DNA from: Diploscapter coronatus
Lineage: Eukaryota > Nematoda > Chromadorea > Rhabditida > Rhabditidae
NCBI GenBank assembly: GCA_964036155.1
Contig: OZ038422.1
Coordinates: 75,105,201-75,169,200 of the forward strand
Length of the DNA stretch: 64,000 nt
Reading direction: 5' to 3'
Each line of letters starts with the position of its first letter. The stretch's first letter is position 1. Made by a program: the position numbers and the translations under genes. Below, in pieces: positions 24,201-33,384 of this stretch. The notes beneath the pieces are model-generated. The model ran no database searches, was not told the origin of the DNA, and saw nothing but the letters and a program-made list of their open reading frames with translations.

Positions 24201-26533
24201 ACTAATCAAAGGACTGGCTGGAGACAAGTCCAACACTAAGCAGGACTGGCTCGATTTTGTGGTCGAAGCTACAGGAGTTGCAGAGGCTGTTGATGAAGCA
24301 AAGGTTGAATCCGATAAATTTAGATCTTTCTATTGTATTGAGCTGGTGCATAAACTATTGCCAGACAAAATTATCATTTCTTCTTTCTTGTAAAAATCCG
24401 AAACCATTCAAATGCTACCTATTATCACTTATGCCTATCAGGAATTTATTCTCTTCTTCTATTTATTTGAAATTTCTAGATTACTGAATTGAGGAAATGC
24501 AAGGCAACGAAATGAGCGAAGATAATTCTTGATATAACAATGTCACCGTGCAATTTATTATCTAGGCATCAACTAATAACCAGAGAAAGTCTAATTTATT
24601 AGTCTTCCTTGGCACATGAGAGAAATCAAAATTTTTTTCGGGTCTTTTTATAGACAATTTTTAAATACGATTTTGGAACATGACTCTCTAAAGCTGTAAT
24701 TTCTCAACATGAGTTCAACTGATTTTTGCCATGCAAAAATTAGACAAGCGAATCAAGAACGTTGAATCTATACCCTAAATAAGCTCTTAATACTTCCCCC
24801 ATAGGTGCTGTAGTTTTTCATTAGTTTACCTTGCAAAATAAAAAAAATAATAATAATAAAAATCAAGCCTGATAATTACTTATGTGCCAGGTCAATAGAT
24901 TCGTTCACTTAGGAGGAAGTAGCAAAGAAGGAATACCTCACACATAAGGATTTCATTGGAGAAGATGGAAGGCCTCTGTACTTCACCAAAGAGAATGTTA
25001 CTAAGATTTATGGAAAGAAAGAAGCTAGGAAGATCGAAATTATGGAGAAACTGGAGAAATTGTACAGTCCAGAGCAGGTACATTTGTATTCTTTTAGAGG
25101 AAGTCCAGGATACGTGTAATCCTAGTTGAAAGAGCTGAATCGAACAGGCTATGCAATTCTGACAAACAGACAGAGGGAGATTCTCTACGGGTCTGGCTCT
25201 TCATATCGCAATGAGACCAAACTGCAGCAACTCAAGAACGTCAGTGACAGTCAAGTGCATAGAACTGTACATTCTGTCATTCGAAGCATCGCAAAGGGGG
25301 AACTCAAAGTCAATGTAAGTCCAACTCATTCTCACTTTTCTTCGCAATAACAGTTTTAAGGTTCGTCAACACGATATTGTCTTGTCACCAATTGTCAATG
25401 CACCACTCATATTCGCTCCAGGTAAGGAATTCATTGAAATGGACGACAATCTAGCCCTGACATGGCCCTAAAAATCACGATTTTTTCCTGCACCTCGTAC
25501 TACACTGTCTGGACTTTGTACGACTCTTCTTAAATCGGAATTTTACACAAACCCTTTCCTTGCCCAAAATGAAAAGAACAAGAGTCTTGTCAAGCCCACA
25601 TTTAAAAAAAGGATCGTGCAGAGTCCCGATAATTAGTTGTGCAAAGTCCAGGAAAAAAATTCGTACTTTTGAGAGTCGTGTCAAGACGAATCATGTCAAA
25701 TCCAAGTTGCCAAGATTGACCCTAAGTTATTGAATGATTACAGAAGTCGCAAGTCAAGCAGTTATCTTATCTCCTGTGTTGTAAGACTACCTATCACAAA
25801 TCCTTCAATCTCGCATGCACCTAGATTCTCTCCTCTGGTTGGTTCTCCCGCTATATTTGGCACAGTCGTTCTCTCACCCTGGCTCTTCGTTCCAGTCATT
25901 CTCTCGCCTCGTATCCTCTCACCTGTAATTTTGAGTCCCTTCGTCTTAGACCCAGGTAAAGCCTATCAATTATCAAAACTCAAAGACGATCCTTGAAGTT
26001 GTTCTCTCGCCTCTCTGCATGACTCCAGTCATTCTAAGCCCCGGCGTTATGGTGCCGGTTATTCTCAGTCCCTTGTTGATGGTTCCTTTCGTAAGACAAC
26101 TCATTACTTTTTCCGAGGAAATACAAGCCCAAATCATTCAGATCCTAGCGCCTCAAGTCATGACGCCCATCATTCTGTCTCCTTTCGCCCTCTCGCCATT
26201 TGCAAGTCTACAATTTCAATCTAGATCAATTCAAAGAATTTAGATCCTATCGCCGAGCGTTCTAACCCCGCTTATTCTTAGGTAAGTCTAGTTACAAGCT
26301 CTCTCATCAATTCACAATCTCATTTTTTATTCCGTTCGTGCTCTCTCCCTCGGTGCTCAGTCCAGGCTACGTGACAGCAATAGTGCTGTCTCCATACGCG
26401 CTCAGGTATTTTGTACTTTTTTTTTTTTAAACGTAAATGATAAACTAACTATGTCTGTCCTCTTTGCAGTCCGGCTGTCGCTTCGACAGGAGCCGTTATT
26501 TCCGTGGTGGCCTCTCCGTCCTGGCTCAGCTGA
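21206..26533 (+). CDS. MLT-10-like moulting-cycle protein, copy B
   Basis: Tandem paralogue of the gene at 14318-19187. 18 exons, 887 aa: 21206-21242, 21291-21520, 21576-21667, 22004-22158, 22401-22795, 23272-23525, 23573-24008, 24124-24303, 24913-25077, 25126-25314, 25361-25421, 25744-25780, 25825-25955, 25999-26090, 26142-26201, 26244-26281, 26359-26405, 26469-26533. Signal peptide MLRIIFIHLLLIVLC, then a Ser/Thr/Asn-rich stretch. Shared blocks with copy A include HWIQQAFSGLMAAIATRK, SFKMARAKRAIVNK, VASPRFMSVVP, NLLSPSLFSLHSDGSGIEK and the terminal SPSWLS. It has a Ser/Arg-rich exon 5 that copy A lacks. It also has fewer introns: several pairs of copy-A exons correspond to one exon here. 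The intron after exon 15 has a GC donor. Just upstream of exon 17, 30 nt that code for repeats in frame are cut off by a damaged acceptor. Confidence 0.85.
23070..23165. mobile_element. Short inverted-repeat element in intron 5 of MLT-10-like copy B
   Basis: Ends GGCCTATTGTAGTATTCACC and, in reverse complement, GGCCTATTGTGGCATTCACC. Inside is a second, nested inverted pair (GTAGTAT..CGATTTTTT / AAAAAATCG..ATACTAC). Total 96 bp and non-coding. Its class is not known. Confidence 0.55.
25361..26533 (+). repeat. LSP-repeat array of MLT-10-like copy B
   Basis: Repeat units such as VILSPRILSPVILSP and VMVPVILSPLLM are coded by exons 11-18. The array is longer per exon than in copy A. Codon usage differs between units, so the array is old and not freshly amplified. 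Confidence 0.75.
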
Positions 26534-26718
26534 TCGTCCCCGTTCCGTATTCGAATAATCGTCTTTCCGTTTCCATTTACGGTGCCTGCAATAATTCGCA
26601 ATATGATTCTATCTTCATAGATACCGGTCTGCTTTAGAAACTCCAATTGGTACAATCTTTCAATATCTTTCTTTTGAATATGTGGTTTTAGTGTAGATAA
26701 ACAGGATAAGATAAAATA

Positions 26719-26739
26719 TTTATTGCCAAAATGAATAAA
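26719..26739. terminator. Facing poly(A) signals of MLT-10-like copy B (+) and metallothionein (-)
   Basis: AATAAA on the plus strand at 26734-26739 serves copy B (stop 26533). TTTATT at 26719-26724 reads AATAAA on the minus strand for the metallothionein (stop 26798). The two signals have passed each other by 10 nt, so the 3' ends of the transcripts should overlap. Confidence 0.5.
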
Positions 26740-26797
26740 GTTAGAAACAATCGAAGAGTGAGATAAATATGGTGAAGATCAGCTTAAAACAAGCCAT

Positions 26798-27278
26798 CTA
26801 TTTTGAGCACTCGCACTTTGTACATTTGCAGTCTTCTTTGCATTTGTCTAAACATCAATTCCTGTCTGTTTAAACTGCCTGTTTAAGGACAAATGAATGA
26901 TTCAATCAATATCCCCCTTTCAATTGAAGTCCTCTTTTAGATTGTTCTTCTTTTCATCCACTTCTTTCCATTCATTCAGTCCAATTGCAATTCACTCACC
27001 ATCACAGCACTTCGAATCGGCTGCCTTCGTGCAACAGGATTTCTGTTCGGTGCTACAGCATTTGCACTACAAGTCATTTAGCCAAATGATGAGAAGAGGA
27101 AAGAGGATGACTTACTTTTCCAGGCTCGCAATGGCAATTGTCGCCACATTTGCAGTTAGGATTGCCTGAACAGTTCATGAATGATGCAATGCAGAACTGA
27201 TGCAATGTCGAATGATGAAATCGGACATTTGCAATGCTTCAATAGAAAAGAGGAAGACTTACCACATTTGCAGGTCAT
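26798..27278 (-). CDS. Metallothionein
   Basis: Small cysteine-rich metal-binding protein that buffers Zn/Cu and protects against Cd. Four exons: 27278-27263 (only 16 nt), 27165-27116, 27066-27000, 26847-26798, giving 60 aa with 18 cysteines arranged as CxC, CC and CxxC. It starts MTCKCGNPNCKCGDNCHC, has a middle part KCCSTEQ-like (CKCCSTEQKSCC), and ends CKCTKCECSK. No aromatic residues except one His-containing stretch. Size and pattern fit nematode metallothioneins (mtl-1/mtl-2 of C. elegans). All junctions are GT-AG and the phases agree. It is convergent with the MLT-10-like gene. A minus-strand TATA box lies about 100 bp upstream. Confidence 0.9.
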
Positions 27279-28238
27279 TTTGATGGATTGTTGCTAGTCT
27301 GTGAATATGCAAATGATAGATGAATGGAATGGAGGAATCCAGCGACAGATCGACTGTGAAGAATCTTCAAGAAGAGGTCTTATATAGAGAAGGGGAGAGA
27401 GGAGAGGAGAGAGGACGTGTTTATTGCGAAGAGGAGTTGTTTGAGAGTTGAACAGATTGTACAGAAAGGAGAGAAGGAATGCAAGAGAAGAAAAAAGAGA
27501 AGAGAGACCGATCACGTCAAACATTGAACTATTTATTAGTAACTCGTCCTCTATTGCTAAAACAGAAACAGACAGTTACTGATGCTCCAATTAATCATCC
27601 ATTTTCCATGTGATTGAACATCATATCAATTGCACTACAAATAGAAAAGGGAGCAGAACAAGCTAGTCGAAAACATTCTCCAATGAAGAACAAAGTTGAC
27701 TTATTTTTGTTAAAAAATTGTTCACGCGCTTCAGCACTTTGTCCATGAAATGTGCCGAATAAGCACATGGTTTTCCTCTCTTCCTCTGCTGCTTCTCAGC
27801 ATCTTATCTCTCCATTTTTATATCCATAATTGGCTGTCGTTATCAGTTTGCTTCTCACGTTCTCCCAATGAAAACACGAATTCATCGAGAATCGTCTGTC
27901 TGAAATTGTGTTGTAAAATTTTTATATCATTTTTTAAAATAAAAATTTATCTCTTCTTCAATCAATTGACAATAATCAAAATGCAATTTTCAAGAAAATC
28001 GACCCATATAAGCAAGTCCAACCCAAACTACATTAAATCAATAATTTTAAAATCTAGGAATCTAAAAATTCACAATTAAAATGCCTGTTTAAAAATCGAT
28101 ACCTGATACCCGTGATAAAAATGTCTGAACTCTATGATTTATCTTGAAAAAATATCACAAGAAGTTGAGCAATTGAGTCATTAGTAGTGAAGATGGAGAG
28201 GGAAGAGGAGAGGGAGGCGAGAAGGGGAAGAAAAGGTA
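27279..28238. other. Intergenic region upstream of the metallothionein gene
   Basis: No gene was found in about 960 bp. It contains the metallothionein promoter (see TATA box), a purine-rich minus-complement block (27380-27510) and AT-rich DNA up to the 3' end of the phosphatase-like gene. Confidence 0.4.
27379..27386 (-). promoter_or_regulatory. Probable TATA box (TATATAAG) of the metallothionein gene
   Basis: On the minus strand CTCTATATAAGACC lies about 100 bp before the start codon, at a usual distance for a short 5' leader. I did not identify a certain metal-response or GATA element. Confidence 0.55.
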
Positions 28239-31200
28239 TCAATAGGCAGGAAGCACTTTCTGATGCTCCTTGATCATTGACTCGAATTTGGAGATGAAGC
28301 CGAGCGATTCCCAATAGAGTCCAAGGGCCAGTCGATCACTGAACGAGGAGACATAGGGCTGGATCCATTGCAGAGCCACCTGCAAGAAGAGATATTCATG
28401 TGCAGGAAGAATAAAAGGAAAACAGACCCTGTAGATGTAGAGGTAGTGAATGGGGCTGGCGATGGAATGACGACGCTGCAGACGAGTGAACACTGAGGCT
28501 GTCAGCACGTAGGATTCGTCCAGGGGAGCACCTGAAATTGGGATGTTGCAAAATGGCAGAGGAAGATATGCAGTCAGATGGGTGGAGAACTGACCTCTGA
28601 GGAACTGCATGAGCACTGCTTCGATGGCAACCAGAGTGCCACTGCGACCACAGCCATCTGCACACTGCACGATTGTGGGAGAACCCAGAAGACGAGCCCT
28701 ATACATCATAAGTGATTGGACAGAATGGAGTGAATATCATGCAGGCCGAGAATGAAATATAATGTGGTGTCACGGAATTCACGTCAAGTACAAAAGCTTC
28801 TATGAAGTAGAGAAAACTATGCAGAATCAAGTTTGAAATCGTTTGAATTGTATCTAAACACGTCCGTAGCCTCTTGTTTTATAATTAGGAGCGAGCAAAG
28901 ACCAACAAGAAAATTAAACTGTAGTATAGTATGTATATAACGGACCCGATTCAAAATTGGTAGGCAAATCGATTCGGGTATATTGATAACGGTAATGATG
29001 TTAAAAACGCTAAAGGCTCCGGAATACATTTAAATTTGGCCGCGAATTTTGAACTGTTTGCTCCACACTACATGGACAAAGTTGAAAATTAGCATATTTT
29101 GAAGTGCGAGTTGGAAAAATGGCATTATTCGATGCAACAGCAAAGGGGATTCGAAACCAATATGTGGAATTATTTGGGACCTTTAACGCTTCTTAACATC
29201 ATTACCGTTATCAGCATGTCCGGATTGAATTTCCCACCAATTCTGAAATGGATATGTTGTACGTAGTTTACTTTCCTTGTAAAGTGAAGGATAAAGGGGC
29301 CACTCATAGAAATTCATCCAAGCATAGTGCTAGGAAACCTCTCGCATAGTAAATTCAAGAAAATCCTCTATTTAATGCAAAATTCGCATCGGGTTTGGTA
29401 CAGTAAATCTCAAAATATGACCATGTCTTTGAGTAAACAGTCTTTGGGTACTCAACGACTGGGCTGTATCTTGGTGCATAACATATAGTAAATTTAATGT
29501 GGCTTTCACCATAAAATCGATAAAAAATTTCTGAATTTTATGACGAGGATATTATCCTGACTCGACTTGTGTGAATTTCTATAGGCGAGTCTTTGGGTTC
29601 TAAAAATTTAGTTTTTGCTCGCCCCATTGCTTGTAATCTCGCATGTTGTCGTGTTGTTAAGACTTACTTTCTGAGCACTCGGAATGGCCAGTGAACGTCT
29701 CTAAGGAACTGCCAGTCCCACTGCCAGTGCTCGACAATCAGTGTCTCTTCCTCCTCCTTGATGCTCAGCATAGCTGAATTGTCTGTGCGACGAGTGCGAG
29801 TTACAGACTGAAAACATAGACATTGTCATTTGCGCAGAAGGAGACGGAATGAATGACTTACGAGACGAGTGACATTGAAGATTGGATCGACAGTCCCGTC
29901 GACGCCGATGTTCTTGACGACGATCGAACCGAACTGCATCGATTCGCCCTCGGTTCTTATAAGGGAAACGTTCCGATTTGATACTCGAGCTTCTTACCCA
30001 TTTTTGGTGAATAGCCATCTAATTCGGATATGTAAATCATGATTATTGGCTTAAAAACGCGAATAACCTCATTTGCGCACGATAATTCGAAATAATTACT
30101 TTTCCTTTTGTAAAAGGCTCGAGTGGAGAGAAGAAGGATATGCATGCAAAGGGGTGTGGAGGGAAGAAAATAGCAGAGAGGGAGAAGGAACGAGAAATAC
30201 GAGGCAAAGAAATGGGAAGGCTTGCAGTAAATGGGTAATTATGCCTAATTATCCCGGGCAAATGGGCTTATTCGCGCTTTTTGAGTTAATAATAGTGATC
30301 TACGTGTTCGAGTGGATTTATTCGCCAAAAAATTCAAGTATCAAATCGGAACGTTGGCTTGTGAATTCATTCGATTGCATTGCTGAAAGGTATTCTCCTC
30401 ACCTCGGCCAATAGTAAGGATGTCCAGGCGAGTTGGTTGCATCCAGTCTGCCGAGGGAGTTCTCATTCACAGCCCCACACAGCATGACGATGAATTGCGA
30501 CTTCTCCTGCAGCACCATTCGCCAGAAGTCCTTCTGCGTGTTCTTGAGTGGCATCTGCGTGCAGATGAATGTGTTGAGCAGTGGTCCGCCTCGCACATAA
30601 CTCGCGTGGATGAAGTCGCGAGTTCCGCTGCAAAACATCAAATAATCCATAATTTGCAATTTTCTCCTCCAAGAACGAGCGGAATTTCCGTTTCCGACAA
30701 GTCAAAAACCCATTTCCGCGCTCCGTCCATGCTCTCCTCCCCTTCCTTACTAGTTTCTGTTAGTGTTAGCTCTGCGCAGCGGTGCAAGACTGTCCTCCCC
30801 GTTCTGCGATCCATTTGCCTGTTCCGGTTGACTATCTGCCAGTTCGTGCTCGGCATTCAGAAGCTCTTCCAGAACGCGTCTCTGCTTCTCCTCTGGCTGC
30901 TCTTCTTCATCGACTTCGAGACGAACACGCGAGAAATCCACGCAAGTGATCACTGAAAACAGTTGATTTCCGGCTACGTAATCTTTCCTCCCAAACACTA
31001 CTTCTCGCTGCTTTTTTCTTTTTCGGGCTTTAGGAGGAAAGATTACGCATCTTTGATTTCCTATTGCTTCCCTATCTGTTGTCAACTCACATTTGCTGCG
31101 AGCCTTGGCGATGTGGTTGGCATTGAAGGCAGTCTGGGTCAACTCGCTGGCAGCCAATTCTTCCGAGGTCGAACTGAACAGTCGGTCGAGTCGATTATAC

Positions 31201-32168
31201 TCTGCCATAAAGTCCTGCAATATTCTGCATCATTTACATTCCCTTTCCTAGATTTCTCACCAGCAAATGACAGCTGATTTTTCCCGGCTCGGTGAGAAGC
31301 GACCAGTGGACTTTGCTGGTCATCTGAGTGACGAATCGGTCGATTCGCGAGGCGACTTGGCTGGCTAATTCAGGCGACTGCCTGTACCAGTTGCAGAGCG
31401 GGTCCAGCTGAAAACAGACACATTGTGTTCCTGTCGTTCATTCATATATTTGCATTGGCACTTACATGCTTGAGCTGCATGAAGTTCTTGGCAGTTTTCT
31501 GGAGAACAGAGGCACAGTCGGCCACAGAAGGCACGAGTCGGTTGGTCAGCCACCCAGCCATTTCGCTCCTGCAACTCACTCGTCTCTCTTCATTCTGTCT
31601 TCCCTCTCCCTCCTCACCCATATCTCCTCTGCATTTCATCCAGAGAGAGTGTAGGCTGACTCTCCTGCACGAGCATCTTCTCGATGAGCATGAGCCGCGT
31701 CTGTTCATCCACAGAAATGCCGTCCACCTTGAACAGCTTCTGCGCGATGAACACCTTGAGGTCGTTGAGATCGTGCGTGGCTATTCGCTTCATGAGTGTC
31801 GTATCCATGCGCTCCTGCTCCCAGCGAGCCATCCAGCCGGTCTCCTGCTCGTTCTGCAATGTCTGTCATCATTCCATTCACTCCATCTCCAATCCCCCTA
31901 CCTTGATTCCTCTGGGAATTGCAGCGGCCGCCCCTTTGCGAGTTGCCTCGGCCATGAATGCGTCATCGATGACCGCATCCTGAATTCATTCATTCCAATC
32001 ACCTCCCCACCCTCCCCTCACATGAAATTCCACGCTGCTCTGGTCGTTGAGCAAGTCCTCAGTTCTGTGATTGCGAACCAGCGGCGTCTGTCCGAATAGT
32101 TCGGTGGTCGACACTCCATGCTGCATTCCCTTGCCTGACTTGTCTGCTGCACTCGCTTTTCTGTCCAT
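28239..32168 (-). CDS. Protein tyrosine phosphatase-like protein with altered WPD loop
   Basis: Thirteen exons: 32168-32022, 31979-31902, 31853-31618, 31568-31466, 31407-31261, 31214-31091, 30952-30751, 30627-30403, 29955-29862, 29807-29668, 28698-28595, 28531-28428, 28379-28239. They give 614 aa. The first 250 residues match no domain I know. A classical PTP domain follows: DFMAEYNRL, FNANHIAKARSK, DFIHASYVRGG, FICTQMPLKNTQKDFWRMV. In the signature loop CADGCGRSGT the catalytic Cys and Arg (Cx5R) are kept, but the usual His before Cys is Gln. At the WPD-loop position the sequence is HWPFR, so the general-acid Asp is replaced by Phe. Activity is therefore doubtful, and a substrate-binding pseudophosphatase is possible. 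No signal peptide and no transmembrane segment were seen. Two long inverted-repeat elements sit in introns 8 and 10. Confidence 0.85.
28900..29282. mobile_element. MITE with about 110-bp inverted repeats in intron 10 of the PTP-like gene
   Basis: The left arm (ACAAGAAAATTAAACT..., ATAACGGTAATGATGTTAA) and the reverse complement of the right arm (ACAAGGAAAGTAAACT..., ATAACGGTAATGATGTTAA) are alike for about 110 bp, around a 160-bp AT-rich centre. No coding frame. Confidence 0.75.
29968..30354. mobile_element. MITE with about 120-bp inverted repeats in intron 8 of the PTP-like gene
   Basis: The left arm begins ACGTTCCGATTTGATACTCG and the right arm in reverse complement ACGTTCCGATTTGATACTTG. 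Similarity continues through GGTGAATAGCC/GGCGAATAAATCC and CGAATAA(C/G)C. The internal part resembles the arms of the 28900-29282 element, so the two may be one family. The left end sits 13 nt from the exon 9 acceptor. Confidence 0.7.
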
Positions 32169-33384
32169 CCCGTCTCCTGAAATCTAGCAACATAAAATTC
32201 ATTAATAAATAACGAGAACCCACGAACACATCGAAGAAGAACGAAGAAAAACGGCTGAATGACTGTGTGAAGACCCAAACAAAGTCACATGCAATGAAAC
32301 GCTCAGAAACATGAAAGATGTGCTCCGACAATTTGTGAGGGAGAAGGAACAGAGCAAATGAAATAATTGATCAATTAAATGAGCGAGAATAGAAGATAAT
32401 TAGGCCAGAGCATTTGCAGAAAAATGCCTGCAACACAATGCACAAAGGAAGAAATGAATGGGTACGGATTGCGTAAAAGACGGGCACTGTAGGGAGAGAG
32501 GGAAGGATGAATTTTTTTCCACGACGATTCCTCGCTAACGGTGAAAATAGAAATAACTGTTATGTGCCGCGGGCCTGTCAGAACAGACATTGAAATGAAT
32601 TTGCTTTAGTCTTTCTCACTAACACTATCTCGCTTTTCGAAAAGATTCCAACGTATTCAAATTTTGTAATTCGGATGCACAACTTCTAACTTTGTTGACA
32701 GGCCGCCGTGAGAGGGATCGTCGTGTTTCTCGAGAGACAATTGTTGAAGGAGTATCAGAAAATATCATCATCAACTTCGGTGTAGATCACTTTAGATCGA
32801 TATGAGGATGCAAATTTAATTTGGTGTAGAGAATTGTTCTGACTGCTTTAAGGTTTGATGTGTGTCAATACTCCACAATGTAATGCATAGACGATCAAAT
32901 ATGAATTTCCAATTGAGGACAGGTTCCTAAAAATGCCATATGCTGGTGGGAGGCAGCTAATTCGATTGGAATCAGATTAGCCTGTGAATCCTCCTTTCCC
33001 TCTGCCTATCTGATCTTCTCCCACTTTTTTCCATATAATTCCTTCCCACCCTTCCATTGCAAATATCCCAATGTGTCCATGCATGGTCTGCCAATCTGCC
33101 ATAGTTATCCCCTCATCTTTTTCTCACCTCTTCCATATGCCTGCCTCTTCCCTTACCCATTTTCGTTTCACTTATCATCTGCCCATTTTGTCAACCCCTT
33201 ATCTTGTATCCTCTTGTCTCTGTCCCTGGACATATTCTTGCATTTCATCCATTTCCCTCATATCTCTTCCCCTTTGCCCCTTCACTTACTAACTAGTTTT
33301 ATCTCGTTTAATCATACGACATTCCATCAATCTCAATCCATATCTATTCGATAATGCATTCTTGTCTTCTTCAGGAGAAATGAT
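32169..33384. other. Divergent intergenic region PTP-like / metalloprotease
   Basis: About 1.2 kb without a gene. The side near the protease (32980-33370) is strongly pyrimidine-rich on the plus strand. No TATA box or repeat was recognised. Confidence 0.4.

Noticed and set aside
25422..25743. Inverted-repeat element in an intron of MLT-10-like copy B
   Set aside because: Arms around CTGGACTTTGTACGACT and CTGGACTTTGCACAACT are alike, but limits and flanks are too unclear to claim an element.
28239..28709. Minus-strand open frame of 156 codons as one exon of the phosphatase
   Set aside because: The frame runs through two introns with good GT...AG sites; the family alignment requires splicing.
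30420..30956. Plus-strand open frame of 178 codons
   Set aside because: Antisense shadow of PTP exons 7-8, which have family-like sequence and consistent splice phases.
31425..32099. Plus-strand open frame of 224 codons opposite the phosphatase-like gene
   Set aside because: It lies antisense to several well supported PTP exons and spans their introns; composition is the mirror of the coding strand and no family is recognisable.
33071..33354. Pyrimidine-rich open frames upstream of the protease
   Set aside because: CT-rich low-complexity DNA gives open frames on one strand by chance; no acceptor or donor links them to the protease.
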